Origin: Oscheius onirici | Lineage: Eukaryota > Nematoda > Chromadorea > Rhabditida > Rhabditidae | Length of the DNA: 64,000 nt | Direction of reading: 5' to 3' | Assembly: GCA_932521025.1 (NCBI GenBank) | Contig: OW051470.1 | Span: forward strand, 6,434,501 to 6,498,500 | Translations under genes and position numbers: made by a program | Notes under the pieces: generated by a model | What the model was told of the DNA's origin: nothing | Seen by the model: only the letters and a program-made list of their open reading frames with translations | Databases searched by the model: none | Part shown: in pieces, positions 22,577 to 33,528 of the stretch | Numbering within the stretch: the stretch's first letter is position 1 | Layout: every line of letters starts with the position of its first letter

Positions 22577-25500
22577 TCAGATACAAACTCCGTCCACATT
22601 ACGGTAGTGAGCAGGACATCTGACTCCTGAAGCGAATTTTGGATAGAGTGACTTAGTTGGACCTACTACACATTCGGTGGAACTGAACATGGTTTTTGCT
22701 ACAGGCACAGAGACCTTTGACACAAACAGCTTGTCCTTTGCAGACGACGGTTTTGGAACAGCCGGTGTCGCCAGGATACAGAGCCTTGAGGATTGGAGAG
22801 TCTTGCGCAGAACTGTCTTCACACTCGATGGGATATGACATTGGACCTGAATTTAGTGTATCCAGAAGTTTTAAAAGATTACCAGCACCGCAACAGATGT
22901 CCATCATCAAAACGGGACTGAACATGCAGATTTGTCTCATTCCACAGGGCCGACTCTTGGAACAACGTCGAGGATCTCCGTCAATTCCTTTAATTCTGAA
23001 GTTGTTTCGATTCACAAAAAGCATTCAAACTTACGATACTTTTCCCGGTCCACAGATGTTGAGCATGAGGCTCTTTAGCGAACTTGGAGGTACAGTGGGA
23101 ACTATCTCTACCGTCTTTTGAATACAACAGACACTCTTCCCACTCTTGAGCGAGACACATTGCTCCGTTGGACCACATGAAGGACGAGTTTGTTCACAGA
23201 ATTGTGGAGCATCTGGTGGATTTATGAACTGACTCGGACAACGAAGAGCTGTGGAGAGACAGGCTGTTTCACAGCTGTGCTCGTCTTTCCACGTGTTAGC
23301 ACCCGGATTGCATCCTCGGTAGTCAAAACTACGACAGGAGAGACTGATTCGGTCAAAGTAGAACCGGACTGAGGAAGAAGAATCTCCGTCACAGGATGTC
23401 CCCGCATAGATGGCTTCCGAGCAGGCGAATTCTTCCATTGGACAACAGATTTCGGTCTCGCAAGAATAACCGGGCGGACAGCTCTTCATTCGACAAGAGA
23501 AGTCATGTCCGTCGATCGAAAGAGACTCGGCACCGTTCTGACAGCGTCTAATCTCTTTCGTCTCGCAGCAGAGACGAACTTCGGAGTTTAGAGAAGAAGG
23601 AACACACTGAAAGATTCGCTAGATGATTCTTGAGAAGAGATACCGAAAAGGGAGATGGACAGGAGTGCATGTTGTTACAGATACGCGGAGCTGCTGTCCT
23701 CATATCAATGAGCGAAGAAGTTCCTTTCGGACATGTATCTGAAGTCAAACCCGTATTGTCTAGACAGTTAGGACTTGGTAGGTTACATAAGGCAGAACTA
23801 ACAAGTTTTGTTCGCCCTTCATTCAGCCGTCAGACTCTCCATGGATGACGAGCTGGTAGCGGGGCAAAAAGAAATTATTTGGTCTTACCCCATTGGCTTC
23901 CTTTGAAGCCCGTGTAAATTTCCGAATAACATTTTATATATTTTTTCAGGAAAAACTCACACTTAGGAGGTGAGATGGGGCTGATTCCTTTGACTCTGCC
24001 AAGAGACGGATGTCGACAGCAGAGGCCAACTCGATCAGCATCTCGTCGCACACAGAAATGCGTAGAGGGACAAGTCTTTTCGGATGAACAGAAGACTCGT
24101 GTCTCATCTGAACTAAATGTTTAGAAGCACGACAAACATACCTTCGACAGATCCAATTGGACACTTTTGGAGAGAGACGACTCGTTGTCCTGTTCTTTTA
24201 CAGCATACAAAACGGGACTGAACAATCTTTTAAAAGTAAGCTTAAAAACGTACTCTTCTGTCACTGAAGAGACAAGCAGAAATGCCCAAAGGTCCGCAAG
24301 AGTCGCGTTCGAATGGAGAGCATTCTCCCAGTTCTGTGGCCTCTTTGTCCAATACAAAAGTCGGCGGACAGTCGCCATTTGCGTGCAGACAACAGACTCC
24401 AGAACGGAAGGGAGAAAGACGAATGCAAATGGCATCTGCTTCGCCACAAGAAGAGTCAAAGATACAGCCGCGAAGATCTCCAGAGGGAGACCATCTAAGA
24501 GTCTTGGAACCAGATGGACATTGTGGAGGCTGATCTTCTCCACAACAGAAAAAGTTGTTCCGTTGTTGGTTGAAGAGGCACGAAAAACCTTTGGGACAAG
24601 ATGCAATTGCTCCAGGCGCACATTTTCTCGGAGACTGTTGATCGCGACCGATCAGAGAACGTTGGTTTGGAGGACAGACTCCGAAAGACGGAACATAACA
24701 ACAGACTCTCTTGGAAGAGTCCCAGGTGTCAGGAACACATACATAACCTCTAGGGCAAGAAGAGCGAGCACAGTCGAAAGATTCACCCCCTTCCTGGAGG
24801 ATTTCGGACGGTGCACAGGCTGATTCATATTTAGGAACTGAAATAATTTATCTTACCAGCACTGTGACAAGTCCTCGAGCAGGCAGCTTTTGTCGCAAAG
24901 TTGTTCTCATTACCGCCACAGCCGCTGAACTGAAACGACCGACAGGTAGATGTGAGCGGATCGAAGTGGAATCTAAGGATATCCTTTTGTTGTATCTGAT
25001 AATTCGTACCTCTTCAATTCGAGAGTACAGTTGAGTCCGGGATCCACTGGCCGACTACATACAGCTTTTCTTGTGGGACAACAAAAAGACAAATCGGTTC
25101 CTGGCGACCAGCAGAAATGATCTTTCAAGCGGCAAGTTTCATCGGCAGTACATTGCATCTTGACGCCTTCCTCATTGGTCAACGGAGATCCGCCAAAGGG
25201 ACACTCTAACGAGAAATAAAGAAGAAATGAGTCTTCCTACCGGCATCTATACAGAACTCGGTGCACTCTCTTTGAGAGGCGAAATTGTTCGGATTCCCGT
25301 CACAGCCGAGATAGACGAAAGATTGACAGGAATTACTTCTTGGGTCATAAGACCATCGTAGAGAGGACCCAGGTAGACAGGAACTGCCCTCCAGAATCGG
25401 AGCAGTACAGATTTTGACTCAAAAAATGGAATTAAGAGCAATAAGGCAATCTACCTCTCGATGGACAGCAACCGAACCGCTTTCCATCGAATGAGCATTC

Positions 25501-27572
25501 GTGATCTTGAGGACAAGTTCCTTGATCGGTATCTGGACCACAGCTCCAATACTTACTCTCAGATATCTTCAACGGAGAGCCTCGTTGGCATTTTGGTTCT
25601 CCTGAAACAAATTTTGAAGTTAAAGATGAAACTTACGTTCAACTGAAGCGCATGCTGTTTGACATTGTTCCATTGTGATGAAAGCGTTGGCGTTTCCTTG
25701 ACAGCCGAGATACTTGAACGAGACACACAGTCCGTTAGACGAGTCGAACCACCATCTTTGAGAAGAGGCTGTGGAGCAGGGAACTCCTTTGGTCAACGGC
25801 AAATTACAGACAGATCCTATAACTCCCGTTAGAAAAGAAATATAACAAAGAGACCAGCAGAAGGACAACAATAACTATCATGGCATGTATAGGAAGACGG
25901 ACATTGAGATTGGGAACCACAATGAGACACGGACCCCATCGAGTCTCTCAAAGGTTGACCAAGAGGACAGACGGCTTTGTCGCAGAATGTTTGACACGAC
26001 TCTTCAGAGACAAAGTTGTTCCAGTTTCCTCCCTGACCAAGATATTTAAACGGACGACAACGAGATGTTTTCGAGTCCCAGTACCATCTGGTTACAGTAG
26101 GTTGTCCGGCTCGATTCGAGCCCGGATGGAAGGAGAGTTGAGGCGAGTCAGCTGCTACCAAAGGACTCAGTCCTCCCAGAAAGGAACAGATCATATCTGT
26201 AAGAGATTGGATGAACCAGAATGGGCTCTACCAGTTGATGGACAGCAGACAGCCGATCCTCCAGTTCGTGTACACTGGTAGCCCGGTCCACAAACTCGTT
26301 TCTTCATGTCGCAAGTGATCATCGTCCCATCAGCTGAGAGTTGGGGCTGGCCTCGTGGACATCCTTTGAAATTTTACAGTACAATTTTTCAGACTCACTG
26401 TAAACACAGATTGAGGTGCACTGTTCCATCGACTCGAAGTGATTCCCATTTCCTCCAACTCCCGCAAATTGAAATTCTGTACAGGACTGGGAATCCGAAT
26501 CGAAGAACCATCGTTTAACTGAGCTGACTCCATTTTGAGAAAAAGAGCCGGGATCCAATGACTGGGAACAAGTGAGAGCTCGAGTTGGACAGCAAAGCCC
26601 GTCGATACAGTCGTAAAGTTCGGGAAAGTCGTCGCAACCGATGAATCGACCTGGTTGTTCCTGAATTCCGAGACTTTTAGTAAAATACAAAAAGCTACAT
26701 CGTTGTCAAAGAAAGAACACTTGGCAGGAGTGTCAGTATTTCGATTGTACAGCATTGAGTACTTTCCGTTCGTTGGACATTCACCTGAAAGGGATTTAAT
26801 TGGAAAGAAGAAAGAAAGTAACCTGGTTGGTGACAGACTGGTCCTTCTCTCGTTCTGGCCAGTTTCATTTCTCCTGGACAAGTACAAGTAGAGGAGAGAC
26901 AACGGGCACCTGGCCAGACTGAATCACATTGTTCGTCGAAAGAGCACCCAGAGTCGCCGGGAGAGATCTCTGGAATCAATACATTCTTCTTTGTTTCAAC
27001 CAATGTTTCACAGTCAGAGAGGCAGTCTTCTCGCAAATCGAAGTTCCATGTTGGCAACCAGGGCTGGGTGAATAGTTCACATTGGCATTCGCATTCTCGA
27101 ATATTCGCACTTTTTTTAAATCCGCATTCGCATCAGTTTCGGCTGTGCGAATACATTCGCAATTCGCATTCGCACCTTTTTTCTAGCTTGCGAATGTATT
27201 CGCATCCGCATTCGCATCAATTTTTGCCTTGCGAATACATTCGCAATTCGCATTCGCACCTGATTCTTCTATTCGCCCAGCCCTGTTGGCAACGGTATAT
27301 GGAAAGGGGAAAGAAGTTAATTAAACATACTCTTCCAACAGAATCTGTCCAATGGGATGTGATTAGGAAGACATCGACAAGAGCCATGATGACAGGCTGC
27401 TCCAGGAACACAGTCCACGTGTTGTTGACAGTTCTCTCCGACTTGAGAGATTCCTATTCTCCGAAAGTCTTTAGAAAAGAAGAACTCTCAAACCTGAAGC
27501 AGATATTCGGAATATGTTGCGACTGGCATTTGCAGCAGGTGGACCGAAGAGCACGAGGAGCAGCACGATCAT
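22577..27572 (-). CDS. Secreted multidomain Kunitz / EB / lustrin-cysteine protein
   Basis: Extracellular protease-inhibitor-like protein of the type nematodes use in cuticle and moulting. A signal peptide (MIVLLLVLFGPPAANA, Met at 27572) leads to an EB module (CQQHVDCVPGAACHHGSCRC). About six Kunitz/BPTI domains follow, around 26400–26570, 25970–26110, 25640–25800, 25260–25400, 24880–25060 and 23240–23400. Signatures are FKYLGCQGNANAF, FKYLGQGGNWNNF and FQFAGVGGNGNHF; in the last two the residue after the glycine is not the usual Cys, and the domains may be inactive as inhibitors. Between them lie many CCP-rich lustrin-type cysteine segments (LCCPTRALTCSQS, SYCCPSAG). A final EB module (CKGQAVCVKGLCACSKN) ends in CPAHYRNVDGVCI after a 40-nt intron. 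Domain alternation identifies the class, not the orthologue. The N-terminal exon border is disturbed by a hAT-type MITE (27059–27285), and the first-half residues of a module are missing there. Confidence 0.82.
27059..27285. mobile_element. hAT-type MITE with 8-bp target duplication
   Basis: The terminal inverted repeats CAGGGCTGGGTGAATAG and CTATTCGCCCAGCCCTG are flanked on both sides by TTGGCAAC (27051–27058 and 27286–27293), an exact 8-bp target duplication typical of hAT elements. The interior consists of two tandem units of about 85 bp built from GCGAATACATTCGC-like words and can fold on itself. It explains the long low-complexity plus-strand frame over this stretch. Confidence 0.9.
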
Positions 27573-27874
27573 CAAAGTCTTTCGAGAGAGTGCTAACAAA
27601 ACATGAGGCGCGCAGTGGGTCCGTCCCTTTTTGGTCAAATAAGGATATCACTTTCCCACCTACTCGACGCGCCTCTTGGCACCTCAGAACGCACGATACC
27701 AGTTGACTCTGGCCGAGAGGTTAGCTGGAAAGGACAAGGTGAAAAGATCGTAATATTGTGTCCGAGTGGATGAGGAGACAAGCGATGTTTGTATTAGACG
27801 GACTTCTTTTGAAGCATCTTCAAATGTCGAAAAAGTGTAATTGTGTTTACAAAAACACTGGATTTGCAACTTCA

Positions 27875-28250
27875 ATGAAACTGTTTCTTCTATTTGGTAT
27901 GTTTTATAGATTCTTCTGGAAAGATATCTACTTTTTCAGTTTCTGTGCAGCAGGCGATGGGTCGCGATCTGAAAGAAGAACTCCTCGAGCAGAGTATGAC
28001 TCCTGTCCCTCTCTACATTATGGCATCTCTAGCCGCTCTCGTCCTTCTGGCCATCGGCATAGCTCTCCTGTACGTAACCTGTACGGAGAAGTTTCGTCCG
28101 AAGAAGGAAAAGAAGAAACCAGAGGAAGAACCGACGACGGCTATGAGTCCGGACACTGATGAAATAGCCACCTACACGCCTCTAAACACCAAGGAGAAGA
28201 TTCGAATCTCGCAGCTGACTGTCACCACAGCCTCAGAAGGCGAAGTTTAG
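27875..28250 (+). CDS. Small type I membrane protein, unrecognised
   Basis: Two exons: 27875–27896 (MKLFLLF) and 27940–28250, joined in phase across a 43-nt intron. The product is about 110 residues, with a short hydrophobic leader (MKLFLLFVSVQQAMG) and a small luminal segment. A strong helix (LYIMASLAALVLLAIGIALL) is followed by a charged tail (KFRPKKEKKKPEEEP … YTPLNTKEKIRISQLT). A poly(A) signal is at 28264–28269. It starts about 300 bp from the divergent Kunitz gene, so the two probably share a promoter region. No family recognised; similar in size and layout to the small membrane protein at 22012–22502 on the other side of the Kunitz gene but without clear sequence similarity. Confidence 0.65.
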
Positions 28251-28269
28251 ACGGAACATACAGAATAAA

Positions 28270-29009
28270 CCCAAATATTGTCTGTCTTTTATTTTTAGGG
28301 TGTGTTCCTAGTCGAAATATCTAGCTCTAGAAGCCATATTATCAGTGAGCAGCGATTGTGTAACTACAACTTTCTGGTAGTTTCAAAACTGGTTCATTTG
28401 ATAACTTTTATTTCGTTTTTTTTTTGGTTTTATAGCGAAGCAAAGTTACATGATTTACAACAACAAGGACAGCAACGTCCTCCCAGGGCTAAAATTAAAG
28501 ATTCCTTGTCTTCACTATCACTTTGCTCTGTCATACAGCCTCATCTAGTTCCCCTTCCATTCCGAAGTAAACTCGAGCTTGTCTAGGAGGGACAAACTCT
28601 TTTGAAGACATTTTAGAAAAAGCATGGGTGACAACTCGGAGAACAGTAGTCCAATGAAATCCAGTCAAATAAAAGGAATGTCTTCAGTGTTAATCAATGA
28701 ACTGCAAAGCGAGTCAATTTAAGATTCGTTAATTTACGATAGCCAAACAACAGCTTTCGATAGAGGCATGGTTTTGGTACTGCCAGTTTCCGCCCTCTTT
28801 ATATACTCCACTTTCTGCCAGTTTATCGGTCTTTCCTCAACTTCAACTTTGGGATACTTCAGTATAATCTCCTGCAAACTAAACCCCCTTCTTCTTTGCC
28901 CCCAGTTCGCGCTTATTGCTTATCGATCGGCATAGGCCAGTCAGCTGTTTCACATTATTATCTAGTTTTCTCTCGAATTTTCTCTCAAATTAATTTTTCT
29001 ATTTAGAAT
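28270..29009. other. Intergenic stretch upstream of SMCR8
   Basis: About 740 bp with no supported gene. It contains T-rich tracts near 28,410 and 28,970. An acceptor (TTTTTCTATTTAG) lies three bases before the SMCR8 start, consistent with a trans-splice site. Nothing else identifiable. Confidence 0.4.
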
Positions 29010-30906
29010 ATGATATCAGCGGAATCTCTTCTTATCCGTCCCCAAAGAATAGTCGACCCTTTCAACAGGATCAGTCAAATTCGACCAACTCTTCTCGCCG
29101 TCGAGTTCTGCCAGTTCGAGGGGCCAAAACCTCTCTCTGTGCACACTTATGGCAATAGTTTGAGATATTTTTTATTCCAAAATGACTAGAAATCTTCAGA
29201 GGATTGTTCTCTCGATCTGGATTCCTTGTGTGTCTGGCTGATGTCTTCCGAAACAGCCACTGGAACAGTTCTTCTACTTTACAACCAGCAAATGGCCATC
29301 TACGCTCTCTCCTACTACTGTGTCTTCTACGATATCAGAGCCAGAGCTTTTCAGGTTCATTTCCATCAAATATCCGTCTTCCTTTCAGAGACCCGTCTGC
29401 TTCAAATATCCGTTTTCCGTTCAGAGACCCGTCTGCTTCGCCTATTTGAGCTCACAAAAGCCTAATGGAACACTGCTCCTGAAGTTTACAGAATCCATTC
29501 GAAAAGTTTGTTTCATTAATGATATTCCTACAATAATAACGTTCAGTTGATAGCCCCTACCTTGTTGTGCAACCGTCGTCTTTTCTTCAAAAGTCTGACC
29601 GATTTTCGCGTTTTCATAGAGAACGAAGAAACGACGTCCGAACAAGTTCAGAACATTTTGTCGTCTCCTACGACGAAGCACAAGTATCAGTCGATTGCTG
29701 AGCAGGTCTGTGTTCTAGAAATTATTCTAAAGAGCTTTGTAGGTCGATAAAGTCTATCCGAGAGTACAGCAACTGTTCACTGGACTTCAAACTACAGGTT
29801 GGTTCTCAGGAATCGGATCAAATAATGAGTTCAGGTGACGGTGACTGTCGAGGACATCCGTCTACAAGCAAGGCGGAACACATAGACATTCTGAACATTC
29901 TGACCACCGCTGGTTCTTTGAAAACACTGCAAGAGACAGCTCCTTGTGTGAGACCGAAACGTTCTCCAGTTCAATTAAGAAATTGCAGTCCTTCGCCCAA
30001 ATCCCATCATCTCTTGAAATTCTGTTGTCCGAACTGGCCAGTCCCTTGATTCGCAGAGGAGCTCTCTACAGTGCACAGATTCCAGTACTCCGACTGCCGA
30101 AAATAGAGACGCCGATGAGGAGGAAAGATTCGAAAGAGAGAGTTAGAGAGAAAAATGGCAAGGAACAGAGTCTGAAGACGGTAACACCCCATCTGGACAA
30201 TGTGAGACTTTTGTCTTTTTCTTACTTTTCTCTCTTCAGCTTCTTTCCTGTGTACTCTCTGGAGATGATCTGGTCATTTGTGGGAGTTACCAGAGGAAAC
30301 AGACTGTTATCGACCTCGTCGAAAAGTTGAATTCTCTTCTGCCTCGATGCCACAACAACCACACAGTTACTTCTTGGAGCGACGATTCCCTCACGTAAAC
30401 ATAACTCCATAGTCTTTAGAAAGAACCTTCTAGACTCCCTCACGGAACTGTCGGTCTAGCTGCCAACAAAACGACTTCGGTCAGTCTTCCAGCAACCAAT
30501 CGATCTGTCCTTGACGTGAACACAAATCTTCTGAGGACTGTTCCGTACAGTGGACAACTTCTTGCCGGTTATTTTATTCTTTCTTCTTTTAATCTTTCAC
30601 CTTTCCAGATCTCCGGCAAAGAAGAAAGTTTCCAAACGACGAGACACTGGTCGCTTATCTCTCGGCCCTCATTTCTCGTCTCTGTAGCTACGTCTACATC
30701 GCCAGACATCTTCCCCTGTCTGCTCTGAAAGTATGCTACCTTAAAAATTCACAATCTAAAGTGTTCAGAACGAAGGTCTTTCGATCGACGATGAGAGAAT
30801 AATAGCTAATTTGCTGACAGAACTGAACGTAGTCAAGTTCCAGAGCCAGCGATGCTCTCTTCAAGGAAAACGGGTCAATTCTACAGTCAAGTGTATCAAT
30901 CTGTGA
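29010..30906 (+). CDS. smcr-8: SMCR8-like DENN protein of the C9orf72–SMCR8 complex
   Basis: Longin/DENN protein that partners C9orf72 and WDR41 in autophagy and lysosome signalling. The start is [14 protein letters not shown]. The longin core begins [20 protein letters not shown] and continues [20 protein letters not shown] then [13 protein letters not shown], which matches the AYVHYLTLYDLEARGF…RPFCMAYIS region of SMCR8. A helical linker ([19 protein letters not shown]) leads to the DENN half ([17 protein letters not shown] … [13 protein letters not shown]), and the C-terminus ends in [18 protein letters not shown]. Introns are 36–60 nt. At 29366–29424 the end of one intron and the start of the next exon are tandemly duplicated, giving two in-frame acceptors 36 nt apart. 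The stop is 54 bp from the convergent kinase gene. Distinction from FLCN rests on the longin matches and C-terminus. Confidence 0.75.
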
Positions 30907-30959
30907 TAAAAACAAGAGCTTTGTGCATGGTTTTTTATATTTTTCTAAATTCTACGCGT

Positions 30960-32411
30960 CTAGCCTTTGTGCTGCTTCTTCTTCTTTCTCCTCTTCTCAA
31001 CGACGTGGAATGGGCCTCGGTCCTCCGGATCTTCTTCGTCACTTCCTTCCAGCTTGCTCTCTTCCGTCTTCTCCATCGTCTTGACAATCTTCTTGTCTTC
31101 GATGGGCAGAGTCCAGTCCAGGTCCTGCTTGAGATTGATCTTCTTCTGATGGGCAATCAATCTGAGTGCAGCCCCATACGCGGCGTACTTCGGAATGTAG
31201 TAGTAAGCAGCGACGTAGACGTCGCTGATCACATCCCACTTTTTTTCCAGGAGCTTGTTGCGGTAGTTGTCGTGGAAGTACTCGTAGTGGCCGAGGAAGA
31301 GGTCCTTCTTCCTGAGGATCTCCTGTCTGTCCGTGTCGCGCTTCCATGGTATCCCCTTCTTTCGGTCACAGAGGTCGAAGGTCATGTAGATCCACGCCTT
31401 GACATCGTCCTTCCATCCTTGCTCCATTAATCTCTGGCTTGCTCTCGAAGCGAAGCGCAGAGTTCCGAGGAAGTTGACGCTGACACGGGGCTTCTTGATT
31501 TGGAAAGTCTTGTCGACCAGCCTTTTCGAAATTCCAAAGTCGAGTATGTAGATGATGGACTCTTTCTCGCCCAGACCGTACGCAAAGTTGTGCGGCTTGA
31601 TGTCTGAGATTCTTTTGAAAAAGAAAGAAGAAAAGACAAATCTCTGTGTAGCCAGCCGGCGGCATGGAGATCAGAGACAGCTTCGAGGCTTTGTCTTGCG
31701 ATTTGGATCGCCGTCGAGTGACTGAAGTCGCGGTCGTGTGTCTTCCTCCAGTCCTCGAGACTCCCTCCGACAATGTCCATGACAAAAAACTTGAATTTGT
31801 CCGTAGTGCCGCAGTCGTGAATGTTGATGAAGTGCTTCTTGGAGACCGTCGATTTGTGGACGTTGATTAGACAATCAACCTCGACCTTTAGACGTTGAAG
31901 ACGTCGCTCGATTCCTGTCGTCATTTCCGTCTTCATCGCGCAGATTTCCTGAATAGAAGTTATAGTCAAGAGCTACTTGACTATAAATGTAGATCTATCC
32001 TGTGTTTCAGATGCTACTTGATTTCGTCATTCCGTTTTATCAGGTTAATCTACTCTGCCTAACCTACGGTGACAGGAAGCTACCACAGTTGCCACAGACG
32101 AATATCTCCTAATATCAAGTTAATGAAAAACTCGGTAGTTTAGAAAAAAAGAAACAAACCGGACTGTCGGTGAGGGATCCCATCTTTTGGACCTTGTAGA
32201 TATCGCCGAAACCGCTAGATCCAATGAAATCGCTGACTTGCCAATGGTTGGGGTTGTTTCCGACGTTTGACTTGATGATCTCTGTGACCTGGATGCGAAT
32301 GCGCTCCTTCCTTTTGTCCTTCTTCGTATTTTTACTCGACGATGGCTGCGCTGTCTTTTCCTGGGCTCTTCTCTCGTTCCGTGGTCGGGCTGTCGGCTCC
32401 TGGGCCCTCAT
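30960..32411 (-). CDS. Casein kinase 1 superfamily (TTBK-like) protein kinase
   Basis: Protein kinase of the CK1/TTBK group that is greatly expanded in nematodes and often sperm-enriched. It starts MRAQEPTARPRNERR with a basic leader. The glycine loop is IGSSGFGDIYKV and the VAIK lysine is in AMKTE. The C-lobe has LHRD … KPHNFAYG, DFGISKRL and an RFASR activation segment (GTLRFASRASQRLMEQGWKDD). The last exon has WKRDTDRQEILRKKDLF and ends in a Lys-rich tail (EKRRKKKKQHKG). Exon 1 joins exon 2 in phase across 31949–32159. The next join, within the catalytic loop at about 31604–31641, does not work with a GT–AG intron of normal size: HRD and IKPHN are in different frames, and only a 26-nt intron or a non-GT donor restores them. 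Otherwise all catalytic residues are present. Confidence 0.78.
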
Positions 32412-33528
32412 CTTCGCGACGGAGGCTTACACAGATCGTCGTAGTCCTTGTACATCCTAAGCGAGACTGACGGGATACTGGAAAAGTTATCTCATGGTAA
32501 CTTGTCTAACTCCCAACGTACTTACCTAATTAAAAGTTGTTTTCGGAACAAATGTTCAAACTCTTTAGTATGGGATTACAGTTTCTTTGCTCACAATCAG
32601 AGTCAGATTTTCGAAACTGCTGCAGCATGCGCTTCTTGCAAAAACTTTGTTACCACCTATTTAACAAAACTATCCGATGCAAATCCCCACTAGTTGACAG
32701 ACAGCAAGATCCAGACAGTTGTGGGACGATGACTTCAGTCTGGAAATTGCGAAAGACAATAGTTGGCAGGAACTTTCTTCCCTTCTTTCCTGATGACTAA
32801 TCTCGCTGTAAAAGTGTCACGACCCGAGAGTATCCAGTTTCTGAACAGCTGATGTTTTCACCGGTCATCCTCGTATAAAAAGAGCTAGTCAAGAGTGTGA
32901 ACTGTGGCTGTTTGAACATGAGCGCGTAGTTCAAGAGGGGTTTGTCCACTCGACTCCCGTCTCTCGTCTTCCCTACAGGAAGAGAACACTTTACGGCCTC
33001 CGGGGCCAGGTAGATGGGCTGATTATGGAGTCGGGCGGATCCAGTTAGGACAGCCGAGGCTTTGATAATCTCGTTACGAGAGTTGCTTGGGGACACGGCA
33101 ACACAAACAACTGAGGGCCTTTTTGAAGATGAGACTTTCACGGGAAACATTCTGGGAAGAAACAGAAAAAACTGTTCCCACTGACTCTTTGGAATTCTGA
33201 CGGAAAGATGAGTGTATAATCCAATCTTTTATTTAAAACGATCGTTAATGTTAGTTCTAGGTCGGTACGTTGTCATTTGCGGAAGAGTGAATAAAGTGGT
33301 TAAAAACGAGAAACATACTGCCTCTTTTTCAATACAAATACATCAAGGTTGTGTGAGAACTGAAATTGGACTTCTAAGAGACTGTCGGGTGTGGTTGGCA
33401 GCAATCTCTCTCCGGCACGTGCTGGTCATTTGCGAAGACAGTTATCAGCTGGGCAATGTGGTATGTAAATGTGTCCGTGGTTCAGCCCGTGGGTGGGCGT
33501 GGCTCCCGTGCGCCAGCAGAAAGACTCG
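32412..33528. other. Intergenic stretch between kinase and TANC-like gene
   Basis: Divergent genes flank this 1.1-kb stretch. A minus-strand open frame of 117 codons (32797–33150, starting MFPVKVSSSKRPSVV) is the longest candidate, but it has no domain, no flanking splice or poly(A) signal, and a length that occurs by chance here. Probably promoter sequence for both neighbours. Confidence 0.35.

Noticed and set aside
27100-27270. Possible CRISPR-like or satellite array of ATTCGCATTCGC words
   Set aside because: Only two units of about 85 bp, confined within MITE ends in a eukaryotic gene.
27068-27706. 212-codon plus-strand open frame rich in His/Ser
   Set aside because: Its first part is the repeated interior of the hAT-type MITE and the rest is the complement of Kunitz-gene exons; no start context or domain.
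32797-33150. 117-codon minus-strand open frame between kinase and TANC-like gene
   Set aside because: No domain, no poly(A) or splice signals; not distinguishable from chance.
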